NCBI RefSeq assembly: GCF_009905375.1
Contig: NC_133656.1
Span: 235,423,111 to 235,487,110 of the forward strand
Reading direction: 5' to 3'
Source: Apium graveolens
Taxonomy: Eukaryota > Streptophyta > Magnoliopsida > Apiales > Apiaceae
DNA length: 64,000 nt
Shown in pieces: positions 1 to 11,278 of the stretch. The notes beneath the pieces are model-generated. The model was not told where the DNA came from. It searched no databases and saw only the letters and a program-made list of their open reading frames with translations. The translations under genes were made by a program, and so were the position numbers. Each line of letters starts with the position of its first letter. Within the stretch, counting starts at the first letter, position 1.

Positions 1-96
1 ACGTTTGATCCTACCATAAGCTGGAGTATTTGACGGGTTGTATCTTACAGCACAAACATGCATTCCGTGACATTTGGGCTTTTTCATGTTTTGCAG

Positions 97-1433
97 TGAT
101 GAGGTAAATCTTCACTGGAAGGATTCTCCAAAGTCAATGCTGGATGTTTATCATGAGCTTATAAGTTCTGGACTGCGTATATGGGTCTTCAGGTTCATTT
201 GTTGATTTTCTGCTAAATTAGTTTTTTTTTGCTGCATATATATCACTTTGAGTTTCATTTTTGCGTTTACTTATTTTGAAAAATACATTATTACAACTCG
301 ATGCATACTTTAAAGGAAAGGATGCAATTAAAATGATTCGTAATCCATTAATAAAAAAAATCATTCATAACTCGTCCCCTTTTTGTGGACCCAACACCTC
401 TTGGTGTAGTGGTATCTCCTTTGCTCCCTCTATGGCATGTCGAGGGTTCGAACCACAAAAACAAGGTGGGTGTGTGAGTGTGTTTAACTAGAAAAATAAA
501 TAAATAGAGTATATTATAAAATACATGGTTAAAGTTTGGGGTCCTGCTCGTTCCTGTGTAAAAATCAGGGTCCAAAATTGTTATTTAGCCTTCTTCTTCT
601 AGAATTTTAGGTGGGATGGTAATTGTTAATTATTGGGGATAGACCCTTATCATCTAGTAGTATCGATCATATTTACGAATATTGAATACGGAAGGCTATA
701 TACTAATGCTATAGAATAGCAAAATTATCTCCTTTGAATAAGCAGTGTATACTATACTCTCATTTGAAAATTATGCAACCCAAAAACTGGTCATGGAGTT
801 GAGCCATATAGAGTATTGACCTATTTATGCCTCCTGCCAAATGACAGTGGTGATACAGATGCTGTCATCCCAGTTACATCCACACGGTACACTATAGATG
901 CTCTCAAACTTCCAACTGTGACTCCATGGCATGCTTGGTACGACGATGAAGGACAGGTAACTCAACATCCTCCTCCTTCCTCCCTTTGTACATTTAACTA
1001 TCAGCATTTTTACTTGCAGTTTCAGTTATCAGTTGAAAAGTGTGCACTTAAAAGCTACTACAATATATATGGTTTTTATATATCATAAACATACACAGAC
1101 ACCAGTGCTAGGTCTCGTGACTCTCGTCTGTATGAGATATTAGACAACATACAATAATAGCTTACTTTTGAAAAACCTGATAATTAATAGTTTCTGTATA
1201 ATTACTTTTCTGTAATACTATGCATGAAACAGGTAGGAGGTTGGAACCAAGTTTACGAAGGACTGAATTTTGTTACAGTGAGAGGAGCAGGACATGAAGT
1301 ACCACTACATAAGCCCAAATTAGCTCTCATGCTCGTCAAGTCCTTCCTTTCAGGAGTCTCAATGCCGAGCAAGTCCTTCCTTTCAGAAGTCTCACTGCCA
1401 AAGTTGGAGCTAGAGCTAGTGAATGACGCTTAA
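97..1433 (+). CDS. Serine carboxypeptidase-like protein, 3' end (partial)
   Basis: C-terminal part of a secreted or vacuolar serine carboxypeptidase-like (SCPL, peptidase S10) enzyme; the 5' part lies outside the window. Three exons join in frame: 97-192, 848-956 and 1233-1433 (TAA). Visible family signatures are the catalytic Asp motif GDTDAVIPV, formed across the first junction, and the catalytic His motif [12 protein letters not shown] in the last exon. The catalytic Ser lies upstream and cannot be seen. The first intron (193-847) holds a SINE-like insertion. The C-terminal tail carries a 33-base tandem duplication. SCPL enzymes either cleave C-terminal residues or act as acyltransferases; this fragment cannot decide which. 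Confidence 0.9.
386..507 (+). mobile_element. tRNA-derived SINE-like insertion in SCPL intron
   Basis: A pol III A-box-like sequence (TGGTGTAGTGGTA, 402-414) is followed about 30 bases later by a perfect B-box-like GGTTCGAACC (445-454). A GT-rich stretch and an A-rich tail follow. This is the head-body-tail plan of plant SINEs. No clear target duplication was found, so a tRNA pseudogene is the alternative. Confidence 0.55.
1338..1403 (+). repeat. 33-bp tandem duplication in SCPL C-terminal tail
   Basis: Two head-to-tail 33-base copies (1338-1370 and 1371-1403) encode [15 protein letters not shown] and [15 protein letters not shown] peptides. The copies differ at a few bases. The frame is kept, so the tail is 11 residues longer. 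Confidence 0.85.
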
Positions 1434-3075
1434 GAACGCTTCTTTCTTCAGTTTTAAGAATTGAGGGGATTACTATTCGCAAGAGACTGCAATTTAATCA
1501 TTTGAAGTCAACTGGTATTAGTATTTTTTAAATACTTTCTTACCATTGAAGGGGAAAGATAATTGTTGCATGTTTCGAATTCCAGTCGCTGGTTCTAATG
1601 CTATGTCTCGTATCTTCTGATGTAATGCTCCATATATATACTGGAAAAAAGTATCAATAATTTATCTGGAGCTGTAAGAGAATGACAATACATTGGTACT
1701 ATTAGTCTATTATAATAGGCTGAACATAATTTAATCCATACTATTACATAATTAGCACTATATTATATATACTATTTTTAGCAAACGTGTAACAAGAGTA
1801 GATCATAAGAAATATTACTCAAAATAACCAAAAGTTGCTTCTATAAAAACTCTATAAAGTTAAAGATGATGTGTGGTTTAACTTATATATCAGAAATGGT
1901 TATTGCCCAGTTCGATTTACATGTCACGTGTTGGGCTGAATGATCTGAAGTGATAACCCGATTTACATGGCACGTATTGGGCCTGAGGCGGTATAGTAAG
2001 AAAGTTTAAAATATCTTAAAAAAATTACTTGTTTTTTTCAAGAAAACTAATATGCAGTATTTTGATTTATTATCCCTTCTATTTTGTTTTAGTGTTATAA
2101 TATGATTTCATAAAGACAAATGACAATATTGGCAGCCTAAGCCTCAAAGAAAATGAGGCAAATAGTCCGTATACAACGGTGAAATACAAACCTGCAAATT
2201 ATATATAGCAACCCATAATTTTCGACTCACCATTTTCTTTCTGCATTCTATTTTCTACACACACACCTTCTGTTTCAACCATTGCATGCTTGATTTGATC
2301 ATAACTGATAACATAGCTGTGTCAAACCTTTTGCAACATTTTTGGTTCTGTTTTGTGGTAAGCCAGTTATTGTATAGATTTTATTAAATATTCCCATGTT
2401 TTAATTTCAATTCATTCCATTCATATTATAATGTGTGTTACTGATTGTGATTATGCATGTGTATGTGTGTTTGTATTGTGCATTTATCCTATGATTAACT
2501 TGCAGGAACTCAGAATTAGAAATACCTTTTTTGTCCATTCTTGATTCCTTTTTGGAATGATTTCAGGTTTGTCAAGTTTTAAAGTTTTAAAATTGAAAGT
2601 TCGAATTTCGATATTGTTTGAAGGCTTCATTAATTTCCAACAGTATATATATAGGGTTTAGATTCAAATGAGGACCAATCTATATTGCGGAACCAATGTG
2701 TTCATAATGTTGTTTTTCTTAGAAGATATGTTCATTTTCGTCGGAGAAGACCACCTCATTTTGCATTAGAAGAAATGAGTTATTGGGTTTTTGTAGCAGA
2801 TACACTAATGTTAAAGGCACAACAAACATATTTTTCTCACTTGGAGATACTTGATTAGGCTGAGCTGTTGTGATCATCTCTTGGTTAGATTAATTGTTAC
2901 TCGGTTCTCTGAGTAAATGATGTGCTTTGTTATGTAGAACGTAATTTTTATGTTACATAACATCTCAAATTTTGGATCCAGGTCACCACAGCTGAATCGT
3001 AGAACAAATTAATTTGTTACCTGGATGATGAAGTTGTTACGGAGCTTCTTTTTTCTATGAATCTAGGTTTGCAAA
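1434..3075. other. Intergenic region and CNGC upstream/5' leader
   Basis: No protein gene was recognised. A degenerate 46-base tandem repeat lies near 1913-1985 (each copy has CGATTTACATG then a CACGT core; the first contains the G-box CACGTG at 1925). A TATATATAG box sits at 2200-2208, followed by a CT/ACA-rich stretch and a GT donor-like site near 2358. This fits a spliced 5' leader of the downstream channel gene. Confidence 0.4.
2200..2208 (+). promoter_or_regulatory. Candidate TATA box of the CNGC gene
   Basis: TATATATAG is followed by a pyrimidine- and ACA-rich leader typical of plant 5' UTRs. It is about 870 bases from the start codon, so the leader must contain at least one intron. 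Confidence 0.35.
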
Positions 3076-6000
3076 ATGTTTGGTTATGGGCGGCATAGAG
3101 AGAATTTCGTAAGGTAAAAATGGACAGCAAAGTCTAAGATATCTACTAAAGAAACGTATTCTTCTTCTTCTTTTTTTTCAAGTTCTCAGGGTTGTTTACT
3201 TAATCACCATTTATATTATTACTTGATGAATCATTGTTATATCTCTACGAGGCACACGAAAAATTGAAAATTGATCCTTTGAAGGGAAGTATATTTCATT
3301 GGATAAATTGTATTCTGGAGTTGTGGTTTCATTTTGAGTATACTTCTGTCTCATTTTACTATGTGATGTCTCTTGCATTATAATAGGTTGGAGGACCTTG
3401 ATTCGGGACCATCAGTTAATTCGGACAAAGGTGGAATGAAAAGACATGGATTTACTTCAGAGGGGCTGGGTAATGCTGGCTTGTCAAAGCATAGCGCTTC
3501 AAGGTCTATTAGGCTGGGTATGAAAAAAAAATCGCAAGGACTGATGACTTTCAGTAAATCATTGAGATCTGGAGTCACTAGAGCAGTTTTCCCTGAAGAG
3601 CTTAAAGTGTCCAGGGAAAAAATATTTGATCCTCAGGACAGATTCCTCCTATTTTGGAATAAGCTTTTTGTTATCTCTTCTATCTTTTCGGTATACTTGG
3701 ATCCTTTGTTCTTTTACCTTCCAGTTTTCGAGAATGCAGAGATGTGCCTCCATATTGATAAAACTTTAGCACATTTTATTGTAACGATGCGAAGCATAGT
3801 TGACAGTTTCTACATTTTCCGCATAGCACTTCAATTTCGCACAGCTTATATTGCACCATCTTCTCGGGTTTTTGGTCGAGGTGAACTTGTGATAGACCCT
3901 GCACAAATAGCAAGCAGATATTTGCATCGTTATTTCATCATTGATCTACTTTCTATATTACCTCTACCTCAGGTTTGAGAATGATGCTGCTGTTTCTCTT
4001 TAATATTTTACCCACATGTACGGATATATGGATACATATTCGATTATCATTGCATTGTGCCTGTTGAGATATCGGGATACACATTTTCAAATATATATGC
4101 ATATTGTGATCAGGATAGGTAGGAGTTACAAGTTAATTCAGCTGAAATGATGTCTTTTGTTATCCTATTTTGATCTCCATGTTTATAATCCACAGACTCC
4201 TAGAATTTTCTAGGCAGATTCGATGCACCTTCCAAGCCAATATTCAGTATGCTGAGATGATGAAAAATCATTTTATCTACTTGTTTCTTTCAAAACTAGA
4301 GTAACATGCTGGACCTGTAATTAGCCCCATGACTGGGTACTAAGGTTGATAACATCTGCATTTCACGTGCATATTGCGTACAGTTTCCATCTAAATCTTT
4401 ATGAACAATGATATAGTAAATCTTTCATGTACATATAAAATACATCGCCTCTATCCGCTAATGCATATATCGGACAATCATGATGAAAATGTAATAAGAC
4501 TATCAGAGAACAGCAAAGTAATGCCAGTAAGCATTATAAATGATAAAACATTACCTTTTTTGTGAGGGATTTACACACACACACACACATGTAGAGGTAT
4601 ATAGTGTTAGGATTATCTTTTTCTTTGAAGAGTTTTTGGTGCACCATTTTGAAGCATATGATGCATACATTTATTTATAGCTTCTACTTACTCTTAATTT
4701 GTTATATCCTACAGATTGCCGTGTGGAGGGTTCTCCAGGAATCAGGAGATGCAGATGTTTTGGCTACAAAAAAAGCTTTGTTAATCCTTATCCTGCTCCA
4801 GTGGATTCCTAGATTTTGGCGATTTCTGCCACTAATCTCTGAAATGAAAAAGACCGTTGGTGTAGTTACTGAGTCAGCTTGGGCTGGTGCTGCATACTAT
4901 CTGTTGTGGTTCGTGCTTGCTAGTCATGTAAGTAGCTTTATGGTTGGGTATTGGCTTGTTAAAAGTCTGCAATTCTCATAGTCTTTGTACACTATTATTC
5001 AAAATGTTCAGACAGGGACTATGGATATTATAGAATTCATAAGTAAACGAAGTCATATGAAGAGAGGCCTTGTTATTTTCATTCTATTATAGAATCCTTA
5101 TAACTCAATGATTATAAGTTTTGTTAGACTCATTGAAGAAGCCCTCATATTTAAAATGTCACAGGTAGTTGGTTCTTTGTGGTACATATTAGCTGTGGAA
5201 CGCAAAGATGCTTGTTGGGAGAAAGCTTGTAGTACTAGCAATAAGTGTAGCAAAGATTATCTGTACTGTGGGCAACCAGTAACAAAAGAACACAGGGAAT
5301 GGATAAATGAAAGTCGACTTCAAGTTGAAAAGAACTGTTCTGCAAGTGAAATGAATCTAGAATTTGATTATGGAATCTATGCACGTGCTATATCATCTGG
5401 TGTCACTGAATCTGAAGATATTGTCTCCAAGTACTTGTTCTGTCTGTGGTTCGGTCTACAAAACTTGAGGTAAACCACTATTATATGATTAAACTATTGA
5501 GAAGCTCTCCTGATATCTTTCCCGATTCTCAATGTGTGTAAGCTTGCGCGTCCAGTTCAAACACGGTGTTCCTTCTCATTTCATTTAACTTTATACGTTA
5601 GATAAAATATAGAACAAGGATTAAGAGCTAAAAGAGATTCCAAAAGTTTAGTTATCAAATGAATATACCTGGGCATGTTCAATTCTCTTATAGGCTTTCT
5701 GTCCATAGCAGCATTTGACAGGAGATCAGTGTCACTGTACTTTCACCTATATGTTCCGCAGACCTCATTAGTTTCACTTCTTTATTTCACTTTTCAGCAC
5801 TCTTGGTCAAGGGCTTGAAACCAGTACATTTGCTTCAGAGGTCATATTTTCCATATTAGTAGCCATTTTTGGGCTCATTCTCTTTGCTCTTCTGATCGGT
5901 AATATGCAGGTATGTTTAAGACCTATAACTCGGAGGACTGCACTATAACCCTATATGGAAATATTATTGATTAATGCAAAATAATGTAGCATGACAGAAA

Positions 6001-7841
6001 CAACATAATATTCAAGTCATTATCTGAAGTAGAATTATCTAGTTGGCGCTGAGCTTCTGTCTCATTCTTCTACATTGCACGCCAGATTATTACGTGCAAT
6101 ATTGTCTTTGTACACAGACACAAGTTTGCGTGATTAAAAGAAAAACGAATTCTTTGAACTTTTGTAGAAAACTTCATGTTCACAAGTCTAGGTAATCCAT
6201 TATCAGTAAATAGACCTATAAGGCTATAACACTTACCTACCTTCCATAACAATCATTCTCGAAATTTGTGTAAGAGAAGTCATAGAGTAAAGTAGACCTG
6301 CTAGAGGAGGTACCTACACGGCTACACAATACGTAGTTCAGTTTATAAAGTTTGGCAAAGTTGATTGGTTCCCAGATTTCACCAATGCAGTTAGAAAATT
6401 AAGCAAATATCTTGGGTCATATTTCCAATGGGAGGGCTCTTTACTAATTTGCATTTTCATTCACTAGTCCTTTTAATGTCCAGCCTTGCAGTTCAAATAA
6501 AAAAATAAATAAGTTTATTAAAATAGTTAAATTTTTAAAGATAATTTATGTATTCAACTGCTCCATTGTACTCTGTACCAAAGTATTTGTGGGAATCTTA
6601 TATGCAAGATGTTTCCATTGTCAGAGCTTATAAATTGGGCAAATAGGCACAGTCGAGCTAAATCATAACATGCCTTGTGATGATTACAGACTTATCTTCA
6701 GTCTCTCACGGTTCGATTGGAGGAGATGAGAATTAAAAGGCGTGACTCAGAGCAGTGGATGCATCATAGAGTGCTTCCGCAGGAGCTTAGAGAAAGAGTT
6801 AGGCGGTATGATCAATACAAGTGGCTCGAAACAAGAGGAGTTGATGAAGAAACCATAGTTGGGAGTCTTCCAAAAGATCTAAGGAGGGATATTAAGCGGC
6901 ATCTTTGTTTGAATTTGGTAAAAAGGGTAAGCACTGTAAATACAATCTTTTAGTCATTCTCTCCAGTTCAGCAATATGTTAGTGTCTTGTATAAATTGTT
7001 AATAGTTAAGTTGTAGATTGCATGAGGTCACGAGTCACGACTGTGAACAGATCAACAATTAATTTAAATTCTCACATTAATCCGTAGTATATTTCTAAGA
7101 TTATTTTATATTTTCATGTGATTGAAGGTTCCTATGTTTGAAAATATGGACGAACGTTTGCTAGATGCTGTTTGTGAGAGACTGAAACCAAGTTTATACA
7201 CACAGAACACATATATAGTCCGGGAAGGTGATCCTGTTAATGAAATGTTATTCATCATTCGTGGTCGCCTTGAGAGTGTAACGACAGATGGTGGGAGGAC
7301 GGGTTTTTTCAACCGTGGATATTTGAAAGAAAGTGATTTTTGTGGTGAGGAACTCTTGACATGGGCGTTGGATCCTAAGGCTGGCGCAAACTTACCATCG
7401 TCTACTCGAACTGTGAGGAGTTTGACAGAAGTAGAGGCATTCGCCTTACCAGCAGACGAATTAAAATTTATCAGCTCTCAATTCAGGAAACTCCACAGCA
7501 GGCAAGTTCAGCACACTTTCCGCTTTTATTCACAGCAATGGAGGACTTGGGCTGCCAGCTTTATTCAAGCAGCATGGAGACGATATGCACGTAGAAAATT
7601 CTTGGAAATTCGTCGAAAGGAAGAATTAGAGGAAGAAGCTGATGGCATTGCAGAAGAAGAAAGAGCATTGCTTAAGAGTAGTTCAAAAACTAAATTTCGG
7701 ACAACCATGTTAGCTTCAAAGTTTGCAGCTAGTGCTCTTCGTGGAGTTCAAAGACTCCGGTCAAGAGGCTCCGTATCAGGAGGAGAATTGATGAAAGTAC
7801 CAGCAAAACCTCGAGAACCTGACTATACTGATGATGACTGA
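3076..7841 (+). CDS. CNGC: Cyclic nucleotide-gated ion channel, group II (CNGC5/6/9-like)
   Basis: Plasma-membrane, calcium-permeable cation channel subunit gated by cyclic nucleotides and calmodulin. Seven coding exons keep frame: 3076-3113, 3387-3972, 4715-4927, 5165-5469, 5798-5909, 6690-6926 and 7128-7841, giving about 734 residues, normal for the family. The start is in a 38-base exon encoding MFGYGRHRENFVRLEDLDS, matching group II N-termini. In order: soluble N-terminus, six transmembrane segments (from FLLFWNKLFVISSIFSVYL), the GLQNLSTLGQ pore filter, C-linker RRDSEQWMHHR, a cyclic-nucleotide-binding domain (FCGEELLTWAL) and an IQ calmodulin site (FIQAAWRRYARR). No break is seen. Subgroup assignment is from memory of Arabidopsis CNGC5. 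Confidence 0.93.
4573..4590. repeat. (CA)n microsatellite in CNGC intron
   Basis: A short pure CA dinucleotide run in the intron between coding exons 2 and 3. A likely polymorphic marker, with no evident function. Confidence 0.7.
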
Positions 7842-8277
7842 TTTCACAGATTTTCAAGTAGTTTTCGCAATTTATCAAAAACCAATAGACAATGTCAGTA
7901 GCTTTCATATTGTTAGTTACCATCTTTCTTCGAATTCTAAATGTACTTGCTCAATAAACACAGAGAATATGATTGTTGTATGTACCTTCTAGCGGTGGTC
8001 GTTTTAACTTGTAAAATTGGTTTTTTATAATCAGGTGTCCGGACCAGTTTACGCGCACCTCGACTAATTTCAGAAAGTACTAGCAATATCGTCATTAACC
8101 CTTACTTAAATCCATTAAATTCGTGCATGTATAATGTATGTTTATTTGTAAAACGTGTAAATCTAATTATCCGGAAAATAAGATTTTACATTAAATTAAA
8201 TAACAATTGGACAGTAGGTGTTAGAATTTGTTTTTTTTTAGTAAGTCATAATTAAATTAGATTTTTGATAACACAGA
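7842..8277. other. CNGC 3' UTR and intergenic spacer
   Basis: AT-rich, with a possible polyadenylation region just after the stop codon (AATAAA at about 7954). No other gene was recognised before the tRNA. Confidence 0.5.
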
Positions 8278-8316
8278 GACAGTTTGGCCGAGTGGTTTAA
8301 GGCGCCAGATCCAGGT

Positions 8317-8357
<41 letters not shown>
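8278..8357 (+). tRNA. tRNA-Leu, anticodon CAG, with C at position 33
   Basis: A full cloverleaf can be drawn: seven-pair acceptor stem (GACAGTT with AGCTGTC, one G-T), D arm GGCCGAGTGGTTTAAGGC, anticodon stem CCAGA/TCTGG, a variable arm of leucine type, and T arm GTGGGTTCAAATCCCAC containing the B box. The seven-base anticodon loop is TCCAGGT, so the anticodon is CAG (8312-8314). The base before it (8311) is C, where nearly all tRNAs have U33. A TTTT terminator follows at about 8364. The gene is either mildly impaired or a recent pseudogene. Confidence 0.88.
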
Positions 8358-8402
8358 TTCTGTTTTACATTTATTCAAATAAAACCCACATAAATAACAA
8401 AG

Positions 8403-8411
8403 TATATAAAG
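8403..8411 (+). promoter_or_regulatory. Candidate TATA box of the PPR gene
   Basis: TATATAAAG lies about 180 bases before the start codon and immediately downstream of the tRNA gene. It is plausible by position and sequence only. Confidence 0.35.
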
Positions 8412-8590
8412 AAAATAAACACAAGTTCTAACTGGGTGGGCTTAGTTTTCTTCCACTCATTTTTCTTCTCAAAGGTACACTCATCTCTATTTCACCATTT
8501 TTTTTAATTTAATTTTAGCTAATTATGTTCATTTTTATCAACCCAATTGAGTAAATTACATAAAAAGTGTTAATTTGATCACTATAAGCA

Positions 8591-11278
8591 ATGGCTGCTA
8601 TAAAGTTTGCATCTTTAGTGGAATCAAATGATACCCACAAGCTTAATTTTAGTGGGTATGTGCATACAACTGCTGTATTTATGATTATACCCTTTAGTAA
8701 GCTCAAGAACATTAGGGTTTCTAGGTTAGATAATGTTGAGTTATCTGAACCAGTTCTTGAAAAAGCCTCAAAATTTAGTAGTGAATTTAAGAAGGGTAAG
8801 AGGAATATTTGGATGAGGTTTCGGAGTTTAAGTAAGGTTAAAGATTTAAAGATTCTTGATAGGAATGATACGAAGGGCGAGAATGGGGAGGGAGCTGGGT
8901 TGTTATGTGATCAAGATTTTGATGGTGGGGGGGATTTGGGAGAATTTTTTGGTGGTGATTTTGATCCTGAAATGAGTGTTGCACGGTGTAATGTTATGTT
9001 GGAGAATTTTGAGAGGATTAGTGATGGTAAAGCGATGGAGTTTTTTAGGTGGATGAGAAGTAAGGGGAAGTTGAAGCGGAATGTTAGTGGTTATAAGGTA
9101 GCGCTTCGTGTTTTAGGTAGGCGACGGGATTGGGATGGAGCGGAAATTATGATTCGGGAGATGGTGAATGAATCTGGATGTGAACTTAGCTTTCAGGTTT
9201 TTAATACTGTAATTTATGCTTGTAATAAGCAAGGGTTTGCTGAAATTGGTGGGAAGTGGTTTCATATGATGTTGGATATGGGGGTTCGGCCTAATGTTGC
9301 AACCATTGGTATGCTTATGAGTCTTTACCAAAAGGGATTGTTGGTTCAGGAAGCAGAGTTTACTTTTTCACAAATGAGGAGCTTTAAGATTATGTGTGAA
9401 AGTGCATACTCTGCTATGATTACTATATATACACGTTTACGCTTGCATGATAAGGCAGAAGAAGTTATCAGATTATTGAAAGAGGATAAGGTGATAATGA
9501 ATAAGGAGAATTGGTTGGTTCTGATAAATGCATATTGTCAGCAAGGGAAGTTGCAGAAAGCTGAGCTAGCATTGAAATCAATGCATAAAGCTGGATTTCC
9601 CCCACATATTGTTGCGTACAACACAATGATCACAGGGTATGGGAAAGTTTTTGATATGAATGCTGCCCAATCGTTATTCCTGAACCTTGAAAAAGTTGGA
9701 CTAAAGCCTGATGAAACCACCTACAGGTCTATGATTGAAGGTTGGGGTCGAATGGATAATTACAAAGAGGCAGAGCAGTATTACAAGGAACTTGAAGGAT
9801 TGGGATTCAGTCCTAATTCATCAAACTTGTATACGATGATTAATTTGCAAGCTAAGCACGGGGATGAAGAGGGTGCAATTAAAACCCTTAACGAGATGAT
9901 AGCAATGGACTGCCAGTATTCGTCTGTCCTTGGTATTCTTATACAGGCCTATGAGAGAGCTGGGAAGTTTGATAAAGTACCTTCTGTAGTGACGGGTTCA
10001 TTCTATGAACATATCCTCATTAATCAGACATCTTGCTCCATTCTAGTAATGGCTTATGTGAAACACAGCTTAGTAACTGATGCAGTGAAAGTTTTGCAAG
10101 ACAAACGGTGGAAAGATCCCATATTTGAGGACAATTTGTATCATTTGTTAATTTGTTCGTGCAAAGAGTTTGGTCATCTTGAGGATGCTATTAAGATTTA
10201 TGATAGTATGCGAAATTCTTCGAAGCCTAATTTGCACATAATGTCCACAATGATTGACATTTACACCGTTACGAATCAATTTAAGGAAGCTGAAAACCTT
10301 TACATGAAGTTGAAGTCATCGGGCGTTGCCTTGGATCTGATAGCCTTTAGCATTGTTGTAAGAATGTACGTGAAGTCAGGATCTTTGGAGGATGCCTGCT
10401 CAGTTCTTGAAATAATAGAAAATAGATCGGACATTCTTCCAGATGTCTATCTGCTCCGTGATATGCTGCGTATTTATCAAAGACTTAACATGCATGATAA
10501 ATTGTCGGACCTTTACTACAAAATTTTAAAGACTGGAATCCCCCTGGATCAAGAAATGTACAACTGCCTAATTAATTGCTGTGCTCGTGCATTACCAGTT
10601 GATGAACTCACCAGGATATTTGATGAGATGCTTCAGCGTGGCTTTGAACCTAACACTGTTACATTCAATGTGATGCTCAATGTCTATGGTAAGTGTAGAC
10701 TTTTTAAACAGGTTGGGAGAATTTATAGGCTGGCTAAAAGAAGAGGTTTGCTTGATGTAGTATCTTACAATACAATTGTTGCTTCATATAGTAAAGGCAA
10801 AGACTTGAAGAATATGTCGTCAACCATCAAGAAAATGCAATTTAATGGTTTTTCAGTTTCTCTTGAAGCATATAATTGTATGTTGGATGCCTATGGAAAA
10901 ACAGGTGACATGGAGAAGTTTAAAGATGTTTTGCAGCGAATGAAGGAATCAAGTTGTGCTTCAGATCACTACACTTATAATATTATCATCAATATCTATG
11001 GGGAGAAAGGGTGGATCGAAGAAGTTTCTGACGTACTTACTGAACTGAAAGAATCAGGACTAGGACCCGATTTGTGCAGTTACAATACATTGATAAAGGC
11101 ATATGGAATTGCTGGAATGGTTGACGATGCAGTGTCTCTGGTTAAGGAAATGAGACAAAATGGAATAGAACCTGATAAGGCGACATATTCTAACCTTGTC
11201 GGGGCTCTTCGAAATAACGACATGTTTCTGGAGGCTGTTAAGTGGTCCTTGTGGATGAAGCAGATGGGCTTGGAATAA
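8591..11278 (+). CDS. BFA2: Pentatricopeptide repeat protein, At4g30825/BFA2-like, plastid
   Basis: Organellar RNA-binding protein of 895 residues encoded without introns, as most PPR genes are. The N-terminus is rich in Ser/Lys/Arg and has few acidic residues, fitting a plastid transit peptide. Tandem 35-residue P-type repeats follow from about residue 170 to the end, for example FNTVIYACNKQGFAEIGGKW and TYNIIINIYGEKGWIEEVSD. There is no E, DYW or SMR domain. The C-terminus EAVKWSLWMKQMGLE closely matches my memory of Arabidopsis At4g30825, reported as BFA2, which is needed for accumulation of the plastid atpH/F transcript. Orthology is therefore likely but not proven. The ATG at 8591 is the first in the long frame. 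Confidence 0.88.
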   Translation: MAAIKFASLVESNDTHKLNFSGYVHTTAVFMIIPFSKLKNIRVSRLDNVELSEPVLEKASKFSSEFKKGKRNIWMRFRSLSKVKDLKILDRNDTKGENGEGAGLLCDQDFDGGGDLGEFFGGDFDPEMSVARCNVMLENFERISDGKAMEFFRWMRSKGKLKRNVSGYKVALRVLGRRRDWDGAEIMIREMVNESGCELSFQVFNTVIYACNKQGFAEIGGKWFHMMLDMGVRPNVATIGMLMSLYQKGLLVQEAEFTFSQMRSFKIMCESAYSAMITIYTRLRLHDKAEEVIRLLKEDKVIMNKENWLVLINAYCQQGKLQKAELALKSMHKAGFPPHIVAYNTMITGYGKVFDMNAAQSLFLNLEKVGLKPDETTYRSMIEGWGRMDNYKEAEQYYKELEGLGFSPNSSNLYTMINLQAKHGDEEGAIKTLNEMIAMDCQYSSVLGILIQAYERAGKFDKVPSVVTGSFYEHILINQTSCSILVMAYVKHSLVTDAVKVLQDKRWKDPIFEDNLYHLLICSCKEFGHLEDAIKIYDSMRNSSKPNLHIMSTMIDIYTVTNQFKEAENLYMKLKSSGVALDLIAFSIVVRMYVKSGSLEDACSVLEIIENRSDILPDVYLLRDMLRIYQRLNMHDKLSDLYYKILKTGIPLDQEMYNCLINCCARALPVDELTRIFDEMLQRGFEPNTVTFNVMLNVYGKCRLFKQVGRIYRLAKRRGLLDVVSYNTIVASYSKGKDLKNMSSTIKKMQFNGFSVSLEAYNCMLDAYGKTGDMEKFKDVLQRMKESSCASDHYTYNIIINIYGEKGWIEEVSDVLTELKESGLGPDLCSYNTLIKAYGIAGMVDDAVSLVKEMRQNGIEPDKATYSNLVGALRNNDMFLEAVKWSLWMKQMGLE

